In this document: positions 24,184 to 38,400 of the stretch, in pieces
Layout: the number at the start of each line of letters is the position of its first letter
Numbering within the stretch: the stretch's first letter is position 1
Assembly: GCF_018691265.1 (NCBI RefSeq)
Contig: NW_024881316.1
Span: forward strand, 28,145,319 to 28,209,318
DNA from: Tyto alba
Taxonomy: Eukaryota > Chordata > Aves > Strigiformes > Tytonidae
Direction: 5' to 3'
DNA length: 64,000 bases
Notes under the pieces: generated by a model
Databases searched by the model: none
Told to the model about the DNA's origin: nothing
Seen by the model: the letters and a program-made list of their open reading frames with translations, nothing else
Translations under genes and position numbers: made by a program

Positions 24184-26626
24184 TGCTAAAACTAAAAATA
24201 TTTTTTTATGATGTATGAAAGGGTCCTGCCCCTAGGACACAGCAGGAGCTTCATCTTCACTACAAACCACAGTAACTCACCCATGCACCCACTGTGTGAA
24301 GGCACTGGCGAGTGCTGCTCATCCCTTCTGAGCAGACACCAGGGGTGGCCAGTGTATATGCATGCCAAAAACCCCTCAACCATTACAAAAAAATCCTGTA
24401 TGTTTCCTTCATTTGTTATCTGTATTTGCAGTCATACTTGGACCTAAAACCTCATTTATTTTCCACTTGCAAAATGGCTCATCAGAATTATATAGAAAGT
24501 GAACTAAAGTGTATTTCAGTGTGATTAATAAAAATTATCTTCTGATATACCCTTTATTAATATGTTTTTTAAGAGAGTTAGCAATGGTAAAGTGAAAAAA
24601 TATACAAGTTCCAATACGTCAGACAAAGCTTTTTGAGATGACAGTCAAAGCATCCACTGACAGAAGATCAGGTAGAGCAGAACCTCAATTTATGTTAAAT
24701 AAATCTAACCTCAGCCTATTAAGGAGTGACATGTCTGAAAATAAGAACACGACACACATAGTTGTACATGTCACAAGGAGCTTTGCAGAGAAAGAACCTG
24801 AGTGCTGGAATTGTACTGAACTACATCACCCTGAATTTTTGTCAGAGTATCCCACACACACTGACATGCTACACAAAGTTGGAGCAGTTGCCGCAATTAT
24901 TAGCTGTCTTTGAAAAACAGCAGCCCCTGCTCGAGTGGAAATATTGATTCCTTAGGGATGACTCTTCCCCCACAGCACTACATTGCTTTGGAAATGGATT
25001 ATCCAATTGAGACAGTTTCACAGTAACTGCCACTAAACAAAACAGAGCTAAATTCAGGGTCCTGGCCACATGGATTAGGACAACGACAGGAGAAGCATTT
25101 TTGCCAACAATAACCTCAGAGATATCTCAGAGCATAAATAAAACCGTCAATAATGCTGGCCAAAAATCTAACCCATTAACAGCTGATTTCACAGCTTTCT
25201 GATTCTCTCACATGCCCCATTTCCTAGGTAGTACTTAGTAACAGATATCTATCTGTGGCAATGTCTAATCTAGAAAGCAGTTTTGATCTAGGATGGCAAT
25301 TCCAAAATTTCTAAAGAGTTATGGCTGAACAAAACTAAGATAAATTCTCTTTCATACTTAAATGGCTTCATATAGGTATAAGTTCTGCATGAACAATAAG
25401 TAAAATGTCCTATAAACAATCATGCCTATTATTTATATATATTAATATATACATATATCAAAGTATATAATAGAGTATAAGTCCATAAGTAATAATGTCT
25501 TCTATAAGGGAGAGATCAAAAATATATGGGAAAGTAACTATCTATACAAACTATATTAGCGACTTCACTGAAATAAGAACAGCTGTATCCGGTTCAAACA
25601 CGGGTCTCCTTAACCCATGTCTCCATAAGCTTGTGCTTTGGAATGATCAGAACAAGCACACAATACTTCTCCTAAGAAGTCTTCCAGCATCCAACTGTCA
25701 AAAGCCAAATCCTTTGAAGACTTAAAATACACAACAACAAGCACTACACAAAGGTGTGTTTACAGGAAATCAATCAGGAAAAGAAAATAGACACATGTAA
25801 TATTCTGTTAGAGAGAGCATAAGTGCAGAAGGCAATTACACGGTATTTTTGTAGATCATAGCTTTGTGCCCCCTGAAACTTGGGTTACACCAGTAGTGGT
25901 CATACAGCTACCAGCATAGAGCAGGCACAGGGCACCGAGTGCTACCTTTACAGAACCAGCTCCATAGTCCAGCATACATAATACTCTTCCCTAAATCTCT
26001 GTGCTCTGACCACACAGAGGTTCGGATGTGCATGCTTCCTCTCTGCTTCCCAGGGGAATGCACGCTGGCTAGAGAACAGCATCAGAAGAAGGTCCTTCAG
26101 CTACAGCCCTCAGCAGACATTGCCCAGATTAAGTATGCTTGGTGGAAGCAGCACACGCACTAACAGAAAACAACTCGCCCCTCTCTGTCCTTTCAATTCA
26201 GACTCCAAATCTGTCTGAGCACTTGAGACACTAGCCCAAATATCCTGCCTGGGTCACAGGCTTCACTTGTTTTTTCTCTACAGGGCACCATATGCATGAA
26301 CACTTGAGACTGCCAAAGCACACAATGAAGGTGCAATGATACAGTCCACACAGTGTTTCCTTAGAAAACAGGTATTTGAAGACTTGGACTGTAAGGACCC
26401 ATCACTCCCCAGGTTTCTTCCCGTCATGCTCTTGCAACACCAGCAAACAAGGTCCAAGAACAAGATGGTGTAGATGACAGGAGCTCATGTTTCAGCAAAA
26501 TACCACTGGGACCAAGTCTTAAGGTGATATGGGAAAATGGAGTGTTAGGGAGGTAAAAACACTTTGGGAAATATAACCAAATCGTTACAGAAAAATTAAC
26601 TTTAAACCCCAAACTATTTTTATTAC
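24184..26626 (-). other. ARHGEF10: ARHGEF10 intron 2, 5' part
   Basis: Mostly AT-rich unique sequence including an AT-alternating patch at about 25429-25462. No exon was recognised between copy B and the start-codon exon. Confidence 0.5.
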
Positions 26627-26702
26627 CTTCTGGTGGTGGGGGAGGGAATTCCTCTGTGTCCATCCTAGTATATCCACCGCACCTTTAGCAGACTGAAATA
26701 CC
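26627..26702 (-). CDS. ARHGEF10: ARHGEF10 exon 2, contains the start codon
   Basis: The exon follows an excellent acceptor (pyrimidine-rich TTCCCTTCATTTTTGCAG) at 26703-26704 and ends at the donor GAAG|GTAATA, exon base 26627. The ATG at 26663-26661 has A at -3 and G at +4, a strong Kozak context. It encodes MDTEEFPPPPPE and leaves one G, phase 1, which joins TT of the 6824-6994 exon as Val. I recall a short MD...PP-rich, Glu-ending segment just before the EEEEGEQFDFDSGDEIPEADRQ block in mammalian ARHGEF10, which supports this as the true start. A second AG at 26693-26694 could give a 10-nt shorter 5' UTR. The exon sits alone, about 20 kb from the next certain coding exon and 14 kb from the promoter. 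Confidence 0.75.
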
Positions 26703-28889
26703 CTGCAAAAATGAAGGGAACATGTTTTGTAGATGAACATAACCTCCAAATATTGAGACACTCCTTTTCAATTTGGCCAAGCTCATACCTATTAGCTAAT
26801 ATCATTAGGGAAGAGAGGAAATGTGCCTGGCTTCTTGCTTCAAAATACATCTAGTCCAAATTTTTATGTACACAGACCTCAATATTGGAGCCAATTCTTT
26901 TAATGCTCTCAATAAGCCAGCTGAAAAAAAGATGAAGTTTTCAAACTATTTGGTACTCTGCAGCTCCCACTGTGACAATCACAAGCAGATTACTAAAACA
27001 TGTTATTTCAATTCCTGTTTGGAGTATATATTCTGTTTCAAAATCTTCACGAAGAGGAGATGGATAAAAATTCTAGAAAGCTCATCTGTTTTGATAATGC
27101 TTTATTTGGCAATCAGAAATCACAAGTTTTAATTAGACACTTTATACACAGCTGCTTCATTTCTTTCCTTTTTTTTTTTTGTAATCTTGAGAAGTCCACT
27201 TGAGCCCCTTTTCCTTCCACCTCTTCTGAGAAGAGTGAAGTGCCAACAAGCAGTCTTCTGAGTGTCTTCTCTTTCCTCCTCTTTTGTCAAATACCACCGA
27301 TCTCATGTATTAAGGAAAAGACTAAACCTACAAAGTATTCCCATACTTTGGTCCTGTATACACACTGGGGGAGAGCAAAGCCCAGAATCTGCCAGAGAAA
27401 ATTTCCCTTCGTCCCTGTAACAGTACTTAACAGTGATATTCCAGTATCATCTGGAAGGAAAAACTGGACCTGTCGGGGACACTCTGCCCCAAAATGATTT
27501 TCACTCTAACTCAAAAGACAGCATGTCAGAAAGATAGAAATCAGAACAAGGCTGAGGAGGAAAAGTATGTTTCCAAAAGCCACACAAGACAGTGGAAGAG
27601 CCAATACTGAATTTTCTGTCCTACTCTTGAGTAGCCCATAGATATTAATCTCAAGAAGCTACCATTTCTGCTGGCAACAGCACACAAAACAGCTCAAGCC
27701 CTTGGAAAGTCTCCATAGCTGAAGTATGAAAAGAGTAAGTTCCCTTTTAAATCTTCTTAAATTTTGGTAATTTTTAATCAAATCCTAGACAAAACCAAGT
27801 AGCTTCAGAGCCAAGGCTCAGAAAAGATTCATCCACGTATACAGCGTAATTCCCTAACACAGAAAATGATCCATTACATGCTTTCACCATACAGTGTCCC
27901 TTCTAAAGCCTCTTTTTATAATTTATAGCTGCAGAGCTCAAAGGCGTGTTCCTGCTTACAAATGTCTGGAATGCATCTTGCCACACCAAAATTATCCGCC
28001 AAAATGAGAGAAAGTTATGTTTTGAAGAAAAGGCTATTTTTCTTTATTTTTTCAAAGTTGATTCACCACTGGAACATAGAGTTTCAAGTGTGAAACATGC
28101 AATAACTGGCAGACCACTGAAAGTTAGTCTCTTTCAAGTACATCTTTAAGGGAGTAACTAACAGGCTTTCAGAATACCTTTTTTATTATTATTATTTAAG
28201 CATATGATGGATGAATTTAAAACACCTGTGGAAGTTAACTTCAATAACGATTTTTAAAATCAGTTTCTTCCTCAAGCAAATACTAACAACATGCAAAATT
28301 GAGCTATGGACATTTTCAGCTTGTTTTCCACTTTGATATATCTTAGTGACATACTTCAAATTGCACAAGAATTGTGATGAGGAAGGACACAGACCCAGTG
28401 TTAGAGTCCTAGCCACTGACCTGCTTGCTCTCATCTGAACACTGCAGTTATTCACAAGAAGAAAGATACACTTTCTCACTTAAGCATGCCTTAGGGGTTG
28501 ACTGATACATTGCATTAATTCATCTGGAAGTTCTACAGATTTTTCTCTACTTTTTAGGTGCTGAGAAAAAACATTGCAGCAGCAAAGCGAGCTTGTGTAT
28601 GTATTGTACATTCTTGTAATACCCTCCATAAAAATAAAATAATTGCCATTTTATGTAGCAGATGGCACATTCACAAACAATCTCTAACTGCACCATATTT
28701 CAAAGAGAAGTTTTTCACTCTTCTATTGAGAGGCAGGGGAACTAACTCAAGTCAAAGATGTTTAAATCCAGATTAAGTCAGATGATTTAATTTGACTAGC
28801 AGCATATGGCACAGTTTGTGTTTGTAGCTCAAGCGGTTTCCCCATTGGTTCTGCTGTTAACAGTTATACACCACACAGCTGTACAGGTG

Positions 28890-29400
28890 CATTCAAAAAA
28901 TACTTGTGGAAATCACAGCTCAAATTAAGCTGAAAGGAACCTCTGAATGTTCCCTCACACACTCAGGACAGGCGTCTTCAAAATTAGATCAGGTTGCTCA
29001 GGGCCTTTCCCACCCAAGTTCTGAAACCCCTGCAAGGTGGAGGTTTCACGACCTCCTGGGTAGGCAGCCAGTCTGGGAATTTTTCCCTTAAGCCCAACTG
29101 GAATTACCCTTGCAGCATTTTGCAGCCATTGCCTCTCATTCTCCTGATGGGCACCTCTGAAAAAAGCCTGGCTCCATCTTCTTTCCAACACCGTCTCAGG
29201 GAGCAGAGGACTGCAATTCAATCCCCCTTCAGTTCTTTCTTCTCAAAATGACACAAATGCAGTTCTCTCAGCCTCTCCTGACCTGTTCCCACCCCCAACC
29301 ATAGCAGTGGCCTCCGCTGGACTCGCTCCACTTTGCCAGTCCCTCACTTGTGCTGAGGCCCCACACTGAACGCTGAATTCCAGATGCAACATCATGACCA
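28890..29400 (-). repeat. CR1-type LINE fragment, minus orientation
   Basis: Forward-strand phrases such as CAGGTTGCTCAGGGCCTTTC, GGACTCGCTCCACTTTGCCA and GTGCTGAGGCCCCACACTGA are reverse-complement hallmarks of the CR1 3' region. The copy is diverged and 5'-truncated, with no intact reverse transcriptase frame. It is in the same orientation as ARHGEF10, within intron 1. Confidence 0.75.
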
Positions 29401-32400
29401 CTGAGTAGACGTTACTTAGTTTAACATTACATTATTTAAGAAATTGAACAGCTATGTGCTTTTAAGACACAGAATACTAAAATTGTTCCAAACGTATTTA
29501 AAAACTGCAAATAGAATATTTTAATAGTAGAATAGAAAATAATCTATTAAACATGAAAGACATGAGCTATTATATTCATGTGTATGGCATTATAAAATTA
29601 TGAATCTGAATAACTGAACAACTGCCCTGACATAAAAATGCTGAGCTTTTTTTCCATAGAGAATTGATTTCTCAAATGTAGTATAACCTCTGCTTAATGA
29701 CTCAAACCACTCCTTTCCAGGCTCCACAGCAATCACAGAAATGCAGGAACAGAAAGAAGCTCCTGAAGTTACTTAGCCCAAAGTTTAAGATTTCCCATGG
29801 GCTTCCAGACACCAGTTCAAGTTGCTTGACTCAGCGTTCATCACGTTCTTTGCTTCAGATGCTGGTAGAGGTATCTATCAGTGGCTGGTGCAGACTACAG
29901 TGGTGGTCTGCAGACTGTCTCCTTTCCACCTCTTCCCCCACATTTCCCCTGCATACCCAACGCACAGCAGAGGCAGGGAGAGAGGCCAAGGAGCACCCAG
30001 ACACTTTTACAAAAGGCAGGTGACCCACTCCGGCCAAAAGACTGGCCCTCACTTCCCCTGTCTGCTTCCTGCTGTTTTCACCTGGTCCTTTCTTGTCAAA
30101 CTGTTAGGAGGAACAGGTATCCCCTACTCATATTTACAAACTGGAAGAGGAAAGGCAGCTTTCCAACTCTAAGTTCCCAGTTTAACTGTCCACTTACAAC
30201 AGGTTAATCACTGAACTAATCTATCTGAGCAAATCCCAAATATTCCATGTCTGAGACTACTGATGTTAAAAAAAAAAAAAAAAATATTTGTAGCAAGGTA
30301 AAATGCTTTTATTCCAGCCATTTAGCCAGTAATTTGTTAAGTTTGTCTATAAAAATCAGCAATAGCCATGTTAAATGCATGCATTTGAAAAAAAAAAAAA
30401 AATATCAGATTCCTTAATACACTGCAATATATTCAGCTCCTCGGCAAGTTTGTAATGATTTCTAAATTTTAAATTAATATTTAAGAAAATAATAATTAAA
30501 ATACCACATTAAAATCTGATGTTCCTGGGCAAGTTTCTCAGGCAGAGAAGTCCCACACAGTCAAAGGAGTCAGATCTCAAATGGCACTCAAATCAGAAAC
30601 CAGAATTGGCCAACCATGAAATGATCCCCAAGGAAGCCTCCCAACACTTATTCCAAATTCTCCACTAAGAGCACTCACCTTTGACCACAAGAGCTGGTAT
30701 GGATGGAAATGGGAGTCTGCAGTGCTCTCCCGGGCATTGCAGACCTTACAGTCTCAGAGTGCTACCACCTGGAGAATAGAGGCTGGTGGCCTGGCATCTG
30801 TGAGACTGAAACTCTGATTCCACAGCAAATGGCAGTTTTAGCAAATAAAAGAAAGGCACCGTTATACTTGTCCGAAGACTACAGAATAAAGTCAATGTTC
30901 CTGTCTGTGATTCAGTTTCCCCTCTCATTACCTCTGGTAACTCCTTCTGCCTCCAGGACTGGGTTTCTCAGCTACAGCTACGCATCAGATGTGGTCTGAT
31001 AGTTTCCTCTAATTGTGAAATGAACAACAGACCACCAGATCTCAGCTACAGGGATACAAATACTGATCAACATCTGCATTTCCACTTCTCTGAAACTATT
31101 TTCCCAAAGTCATTACTTGTACAATAGTCAGTAGGTAATAGAAACAGGACTAATACAAACTCCACCAAAACTGAGGCAGCACAGCGGTTCAGACCTGGTG
31201 GAAAAAGTACCTATACACTGAGCTCCAAAAGGGCGCATGCTGTCAAGTTTTCCAACTCTATCACCCTAAAAACTGTAAAGGCAACATACCTTCTCTTTAA
31301 GAAGGAATGCTCACTGTAACTGCAGTGACATCAGGATTCTTCGTTCTTAACACTGCAGAAAGAATGAGCCAGTGAGCATTTTTTAATAGAAAACAGAAAA
31401 GATGAAGCAAGGAGACTGATTTCCAAGGAACTGTGACTCATGGAAAAAGCTTAGTGAAGGCAAGCTGCAAAGTAATTTCTCTGAGACAGCCTGAAAACCT
31501 AAAAATTAAATAAGATAAAAAAACAACGGTGAAGTCAAAGCCCATGAATGTCTAAAATCCTCATGTCCACGTCACTTACTGAATATTGCTGTGTAATGCC
31601 CAATTGAGTCTTCTTCCACCTATAACTACAGAATTCTTGCTGGGAAGTAAATCTTGCTGAAATTTGATATATAGGCTCTTTCGGGGGTGCAGAGAAGCAA
31701 GGAAATAAAAGAACACAAAATAAAGAAGGTTAATTTCCTTTTTTTTCTCCCTATACCTCAAGATGGCTCTGTTACATAGAAAAAATTCAAAATGATAGCA
31801 CAATTTGTTCTCTATACAAGACTAAAACAGAGAAACACAGACTGTAGGATTTTTAAGAGATGTTTTTATACTACAGTAGATGTAAATGAAGCAGGCATTT
31901 GTATTATGACAGATTACCATCACATGCTGTAAGCCATGGAAGAAGGCTGTATCAAGACTGTATAGTTATTTCTTTTAATGTATATTTGGTTTTATTAATA
32001 GCTAACAGTCCTCTACTGTACCGATTTTATTATTAAGTTTATCAAAGAAAATTACCTAAATCATAAGCAATTGAATAATGAGGAAGTGCGTAGGTTCAAG
32101 TAGAAAATAAATATGAAGCCCAGTTCCCGTCTCAGTTAAAGTCAAGGGAAAGTCTATTACCAGTTGCAATGCAAACAAGGTCAGATCCACGGAGATGAAC
32201 ATTTTTCAGACTGCATGCAGAATCCACTTCCCCAAAAGTTACTTTGCTTCTTTTTCTGCCACCCCCTTTTCACACCAAGTAGCATCTTGCTCAAAGCTAG
32301 AGAACAACGTGGCAGCAAGCCCTGAACAAGCAGCAATCTACAGGGACACCTCACAAACATGGCTGAAGATCGGTTTTCTGAGCCTTCTTTTTAAAGGATA

Positions 32401-32597
32401 TTTACAACATTTCTTCACCTTGAGTGGATTCCTGTCCAATACATCATCTGAAGGAGGAGAAAAGAGGAAGAAAGCAAAGATTGCATTTGCAGATTTGTCT
32501 GAGGGCTCCTACCCTCAATGCAAGCAGAAACCACTATGGATTTTTTTAATATTTATGTTCTTCCGCTCTATAGACTATTATTACAAGGCAAAAATAC

Positions 32598-33490
32598 AGA
32601 ATCACTGATTAATAGACTCATTCAGGTTGGCAGGTACCTTAGAAGGTCATGTAGTCTAACCAGCAGCTCAAAGACAGGTCAGCTATCAGGTGGGGCCAGA
32701 CTGCTTTACCTACTGAGATCCTGAAAATCTCCAAAGACAGAAACTGCACAACCTTGCCAGGCCGCCTGTTCTGCTTGGTTGTCCTCCTAGAGAAAAACAT
32801 TGCCCTTGTATCTAGTTAGAACCACCCTTACTTCAGTTTATGACCATTGCCTGTTGTCCTGCCACCTTCTTGATAATCTGCCAGCGGGCAGCCATTGGGC
32901 CCCCATGAAACATCTCCTCTCCAGGCTGAGCAAGCCCAGCTCCCTCGGACTCTCCTCCAGCGCAGTCCTACAACTCCCTGACGTTGTGGTGGCTGTGTGC
33001 TGAACTTGCTCCAGTTTATCCACATCTTTCTTGTACTGGGGCCAGGTGGGGTGTGGACACAAATCTGGATGCAATACTCCAGGTGTGGTCTGACAAGCGC
33101 TGAGTGAAGAGGAACCCTTCCCCTCAGAGGAGCAATTCCTTCCCACGTGCGCAACCTTGCCCTTGTTATTGAATTTCACAAAGTTCCTGCCAGCTGGCTC
33201 CTCCAACCTGCCCAGGTCCTTCTGAACGACAACCTTCATCTCAAGCACATCAACTGCTCACCCCTTCCCCCAGTTTGGTGTCACCTGCAAACTTCATGAG
33301 CAAGGGCTGGTCTACTTCCAAGTCATGCATAAAATTAAACGGGACACATCCTATGACAGACAGCTGGGGCCACTCCACGAGCTACCAGCCTCCAGGGAAG
33401 GTATAGCCAACTAGCCACCTCTAAACCCAACCATCCCACCAATTTTACACCCATTCAGATCATAATGTCATTCTGCAGAAGACCTTGCTG
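32598..33490 (-). repeat. CR1-type LINE fragment, minus orientation (about 0.9 kb)
   Basis: The forward strand starts with a GAATCACTGATT...CATTCAGGTTGGCAGGTACC tail (degenerate form of the CR1 AGAATCATAGAATC...GGTTGGAAGGGACC end). It continues through CTCTCCAGGCTGAGCAAGCC, CTTGCTCCAGTTTATCCACA, TTTCTTGTACTGGGGCCAGG and ATGCAATACTCCAGGTGTGG. This is a longer CR1 copy lying with its 3' end at the left. Minus-strand open frames of 108-136 codons are remnants of the 3' part, broken by stops. Confidence 0.85.
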
Positions 33491-35476
33491 AATCCAACAG
33501 GAACATATGATTTTATTAAGCTCAGACGCACTATACTCAGTTTACAGATGGGAAAGCCAAGACGTACAAATACTTAAGGAATGAGAGGGAGTATGGGTAA
33601 AAAGAAACCAGGGAAGGGAACAGGTTCCCAAATAAGCAAGTCGGGCACCTGACTTTTAGTGAATAAGCCTTTGCTCCTACCTTATGCGCTGGCAACTCTT
33701 TGAACACCCAAAGGAAGAAAAGAGGCATCATCCCAGCTTTTGGAGGCCATCGTGGAGGTCAGGTGTACCATAACAAATCACAAGCATCCAAAACATTAAA
33801 AATGAATGCTGGTGTCATGTACTTTTAGAACTGACTTTTTTTTTTTCGGCACCACACAAAATTGAGGACTGTTGCTGATTCAAGACCACGATCTTCCAAT
33901 GTCGCATGCACAAGCAAAATAAAAATATTTGAATACTAACTGCATGTTTTTAATTCATTCTAAACTTGATTCCAATCAAGTAACTTATCTGGAAAAGTAA
34001 TCTTATTTCTGAAATTTTCTCATTTAAACTTAATCCAAATTAGCTCCTTTCAATATTGGAAATCAAGTATTACCTTAATTAGAAATACCCTCAGCACGAT
34101 TTCTATTTTTAAGTCGGAGAAGATCCTCACAGGCTGCATAACACTTCAATTGTGATGTAAACCTACATATGGTTTAGTTTCATATATATTACTATAATGC
34201 ACATGTAATTCGAATTACTATGCAGAGACTTTACTTTTTTTTAATTAAAAAATACATCAAAATAGTAATTTACTGTAGTAATTCTGATCAGCCTTACCTG
34301 TAAAATGCAGTATTTTGTCACAGAGAAAGTGCCCCCTCCTGAAACGTATTTTGATTTCCCAGAAAATCAAGTTCTTAGCTTCCCAAAAAAAAGGCAGGGG
34401 GCAGGGAATGTTTTTTACGGATGTAGCTGATAAAGTATAATTTTCCCCTCCAATTGTACTTCATCTGCACATCCACTGCAAAAGCAGAAATTCCTGGTCA
34501 AACTTGAATTAAACCTGAGAGTCCTAGCTTTACAAGGCATAGGTTGTCTTTCAAGATACTGATGACAACTGATGAAAATTTCAATCAGAAGCTCTTTCCA
34601 ATGATACAGGCAAAATGATACATTGAACTTAAGATTCAGTTTCTACTGCTTTCTGCAAACTTAGTCCTGACAGAGACACTTTTCCTAAACATTTTCAGTT
34701 CTTTGTGTACTACTGTCCTTGGAACCATACTGTTTCTCATCAAGAGCAACCCATTACATCTGACCATTTCAAAAGTGTCCGATTAAACAAATTTATTTCA
34801 CCTGATGAATGAAGTTACTAAGAATATAAATGCAGACACTTGTTCCTGTGTTTCTAAAATATTTGGAGTAAAAGATGGAAATACATTTCTAACCATAAAT
34901 TAGAGTTATAATGCATGCTCTAGAAAAATAGCACAATTTCCATTGATTTTATAACACCAGAATACGATTCAAATAAATCAGAGATCAGGTAATGCAGCCA
35001 TTAAATCATCAATTAAAGTAAGAAAGAAAAATAGCAATAGCACCTGCACAGAACAGCCCTCATCTCCAAAATATGTATAACGGAAGGCAGTTTTCCATTG
35101 AAGTATAAGTTCTGCATCTAGTCCTAACATCAGTGGTTTTCACTCTTTCCTTGATTTGAAAATGATCGAGTAGACCTCTTTCTTCTCTAACTTCTGCAAT
35201 TCAAACGTGAAGCTTTTAAGACTCAAATTAGTCAGTCCATTGTTTGCAGCAGCATTAAATATTATATATAAAATTCTAAAATAACACTGAATGCTTTAAA
35301 ACGGTGGAAAATATAAAGTCAAGAGCCAGAAGCCCAAGACTCACTGTGGTCCTATCAGGAAATCTAAATATTGTCATCTACTTCCCAATAACTTACGATC
35401 CTGTTTTACAGATAAGGAAATAAAGTTTATCTCCTTTCTCGAAATTTCCAAGATGTATATTCTGTATCTCTAAGGC

Positions 35477-35498
35477 AAAAAAAAAAAAAAAAAAAAAA
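35477..35498. repeat. Poly(A) tract, 22 nt
   Basis: Uninterrupted A run in ARHGEF10 intron 1. No retroposed sequence was recognised next to it. Confidence 0.7.
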
Positions 35499-38400
35499 TT
35501 GTATGGTTTCTGCAATCTTTTTGAAAGTATTGAAAGAAGAGATTACAGAACAGAAACAAGAGTGAATGTCTGACCTTGAGCCTGGATCCTAAAAATTCGT
35601 ATTCATGGTTCAATCCCAAGTAACAAGTATGGTACAGTACAGTAAGTCACTGAAACAGATTTTCCCAAGATAATGCCCCTATTCAGCACCACGTAAGTAG
35701 AACAATTTATTTTGCCCTGGTTAACTGCTTCACCCACACATTTGACATTAAGCTTCAGGCTTCCTGACTGAGCAGCAAACATGTAGGACATGAATCAATG
35801 TTGTGCAGTTATGCATCACTTCCCACAGTTTTGCTGATTCAGGCAATTCATAATAAAATATAAATCAGGTTTTTGATCTAGAAACACAGAAGTTTGAAAA
35901 CATATTTCAAATCTTGTTTAGCATTACTTGTCATCACTCCCTTAAAAACAAGTTGTACTTTCACATGTCCCTGGTTACAAAATAACCTGAAGTATTTTGG
36001 TGCAAGTAAAACTCAGATTCTCTACTGGAAGAAAATGTCCAAGTGATTTAAATCTCAAAAGATGCTAATAATGCAGCAGTTTCCTTCCATGAATACATGA
36101 CAGACCTTGATTCCCAAGATTCTGATCTCTACAAACCACATATGCACGCAATGACATTACTGAGAAAGATGTGAAAACAAAAAGAGTATTAAAACATAGC
36201 TGTACAGGTCCATAATGAGAATTTTGTTTAATCCTGCTCATGTACTTCCCCTCCTTATAAAGAGCACCTCCCCCTCACAACATGCCTGCAGTCTCCCTAA
36301 GTAATTCACAAGCTTCGGTTTATGAATCCCTGATAATTTCGAAGCATCCAGGCTTGCAGCTTTTCCACTCTTTAATCTATTTCTAGATTAAGAAACCAAT
36401 TATTTCTAGATTAAGAAATTTACCAATATTAATTTTCCACTAACAGATGTAATAACAAGAAAGACTTTGTATGAATAGGAACAGGAGTGGAAAAAAATAC
36501 CTCTAATGAATGCTGATTTTAACAAAAGAAGGTCTTGGATATGAAAAATGCTTCCCTCACGTGTTGTAGAATAGACATAAATTGAAAGACTAATTCATAG
36601 TATCAATGAAGCCTGCTTTATTGCCCCATTATAATATACAAAATGTTCAAAAAGTAAGACATATTTGACAATTGTTTAATTTAACACTGTAGCTCCAAAG
36701 GAAGCTTCTCTAAGGGGCAACTGCTGCAACAGATATTCCACAAGAAGCATCCAAGGAAACGCACTTGCAGTTCAAAAAGCCATCAGGAAGCTGAGCTTAC
36801 AGAAAGACAGTTTTAAAAATGCCTTTAAATTTAGAGGCCATAAGACAATTCACCATGAGGTCCCTTGCACAGTTGTAAACAAAAACTATAAAATGGAAAG
36901 ACATAATTAAAGAAAAAGCAAAAAGCGAAACAGAAATCACTTTACAGAAGCTGAAAATTACTATTCCACGTATGTAAAGATGAAGAAAATAAGTACTACA
37001 CACTGCTCATTTCTCCATCAAATATAAAATTGAAAGCAGTGTAGTATTATAGACACATGAATAAACTGACTGCAGCTCTGCACAATATATAAATTTTAAT
37101 CCGAAAGTCTGAATCGGAACTCCTCCTCCTCCTCCTGGATTCCAGAATTTGTTTCCTGGCTTCTTCAGAAATAGACCAACGTTTATAAATTGTCTATAAC
37201 AAATGCTAAAAATAATTTCTACTTTATATAGAAGCAGTTAATAGACTTCCTGTTTTACAAATGAGTAATGCACTATTTCCAGTTGCATTGAATTCCATTA
37301 ACAATTACGAAGTTTGACAACAGCCCTTCAGGTTTTAGACAACCTTGTTGGCTTCCTTCAAATGTTTATAAACTATGAAAGGACTCCTGAACAACTCAGA
37401 ATCAATTTAAGAACTCCTCTGGTGTTGAGATTTCTTCATATCAAGTTTATTAATGCTGACACTAAATACCTTCAATTGTAAAAGAAATGGGAAACAAAAG
37501 ACAATGTGCCCCCCAGCAGCAAGTAGTAGTGTCCTGGCCAAAAAGAAAAAAAAAAAAAAAAAAAAAAATCAGTACAAGATTTTATGCATATAAAATGATA
37601 ACCAAGATGACAAACAGACAAAGAAAGAGTTCGTTAAAAGGAGTAACTTAAAGACACTAAAAAATTCCAAAAGCATTTAAAAAAAAAGCTGTGATATCTA
37701 ACATTAATAATTCAGCCTACTTAAAACTCAGGCTGTACCTTACTTAAGACATGCTATACAGCTACTAGGTTTAGGATAATCAGAAGCTTCTATACGCAAC
37801 ATATGACTAAAGTAAGTCTTTTGACTCAGTGTTTCAACCTGGTGTAAGTCAGCACATTTCCACTGAAGTTAATGGTCTAGAAGAAAAATAACCCAAGATG
37901 CTTAGGTACCTAGACCCTTGATTTTACTCATAATAAGAATTAGAATCTAAATACTATTTATGTAATAGTCTGTTTTTTTAAAGGTAATCTCAATAAACGT
38001 TAAAGCTTGGTTCACAGTATTCTACTCTGGGAAGGACTGTCGCAGTCTATTGACGAATGAAACCATATCCTATCTGCTGAGAGTAACCACAGCTCCTGGG
38101 CAGAAGAAGGCTTCTGTGCATGGGCACGGAGGAAGGCAACAGCCTCTTCAGTACATGGGTGTGCTCGCCACTGACCCGTCAAAGCGAATAGCACAAGACT
38201 TGCACATTTGGTCTCAATGTCTCCAAGCCGCGATGCCAGCCTGCACGCACCCATCACCCAACGCTATGGCTCCTCCATATCCTGTGGCATATGAACTCCT
38301 GAAGCCCAAATCTATAGGATCCTGCTGGGTCCTAGCACGCAGCAGCTGACGGACAGCACGTTCCTCAAGCATCTGTCTGCTTGCACAGCCCTTTCTCTCA

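Noticed and set aside
32828..33248. Overlapping 108-136 codon minus-strand frames
   Set aside because: Remnants of a CR1 LINE 3' region, not an independent gene.
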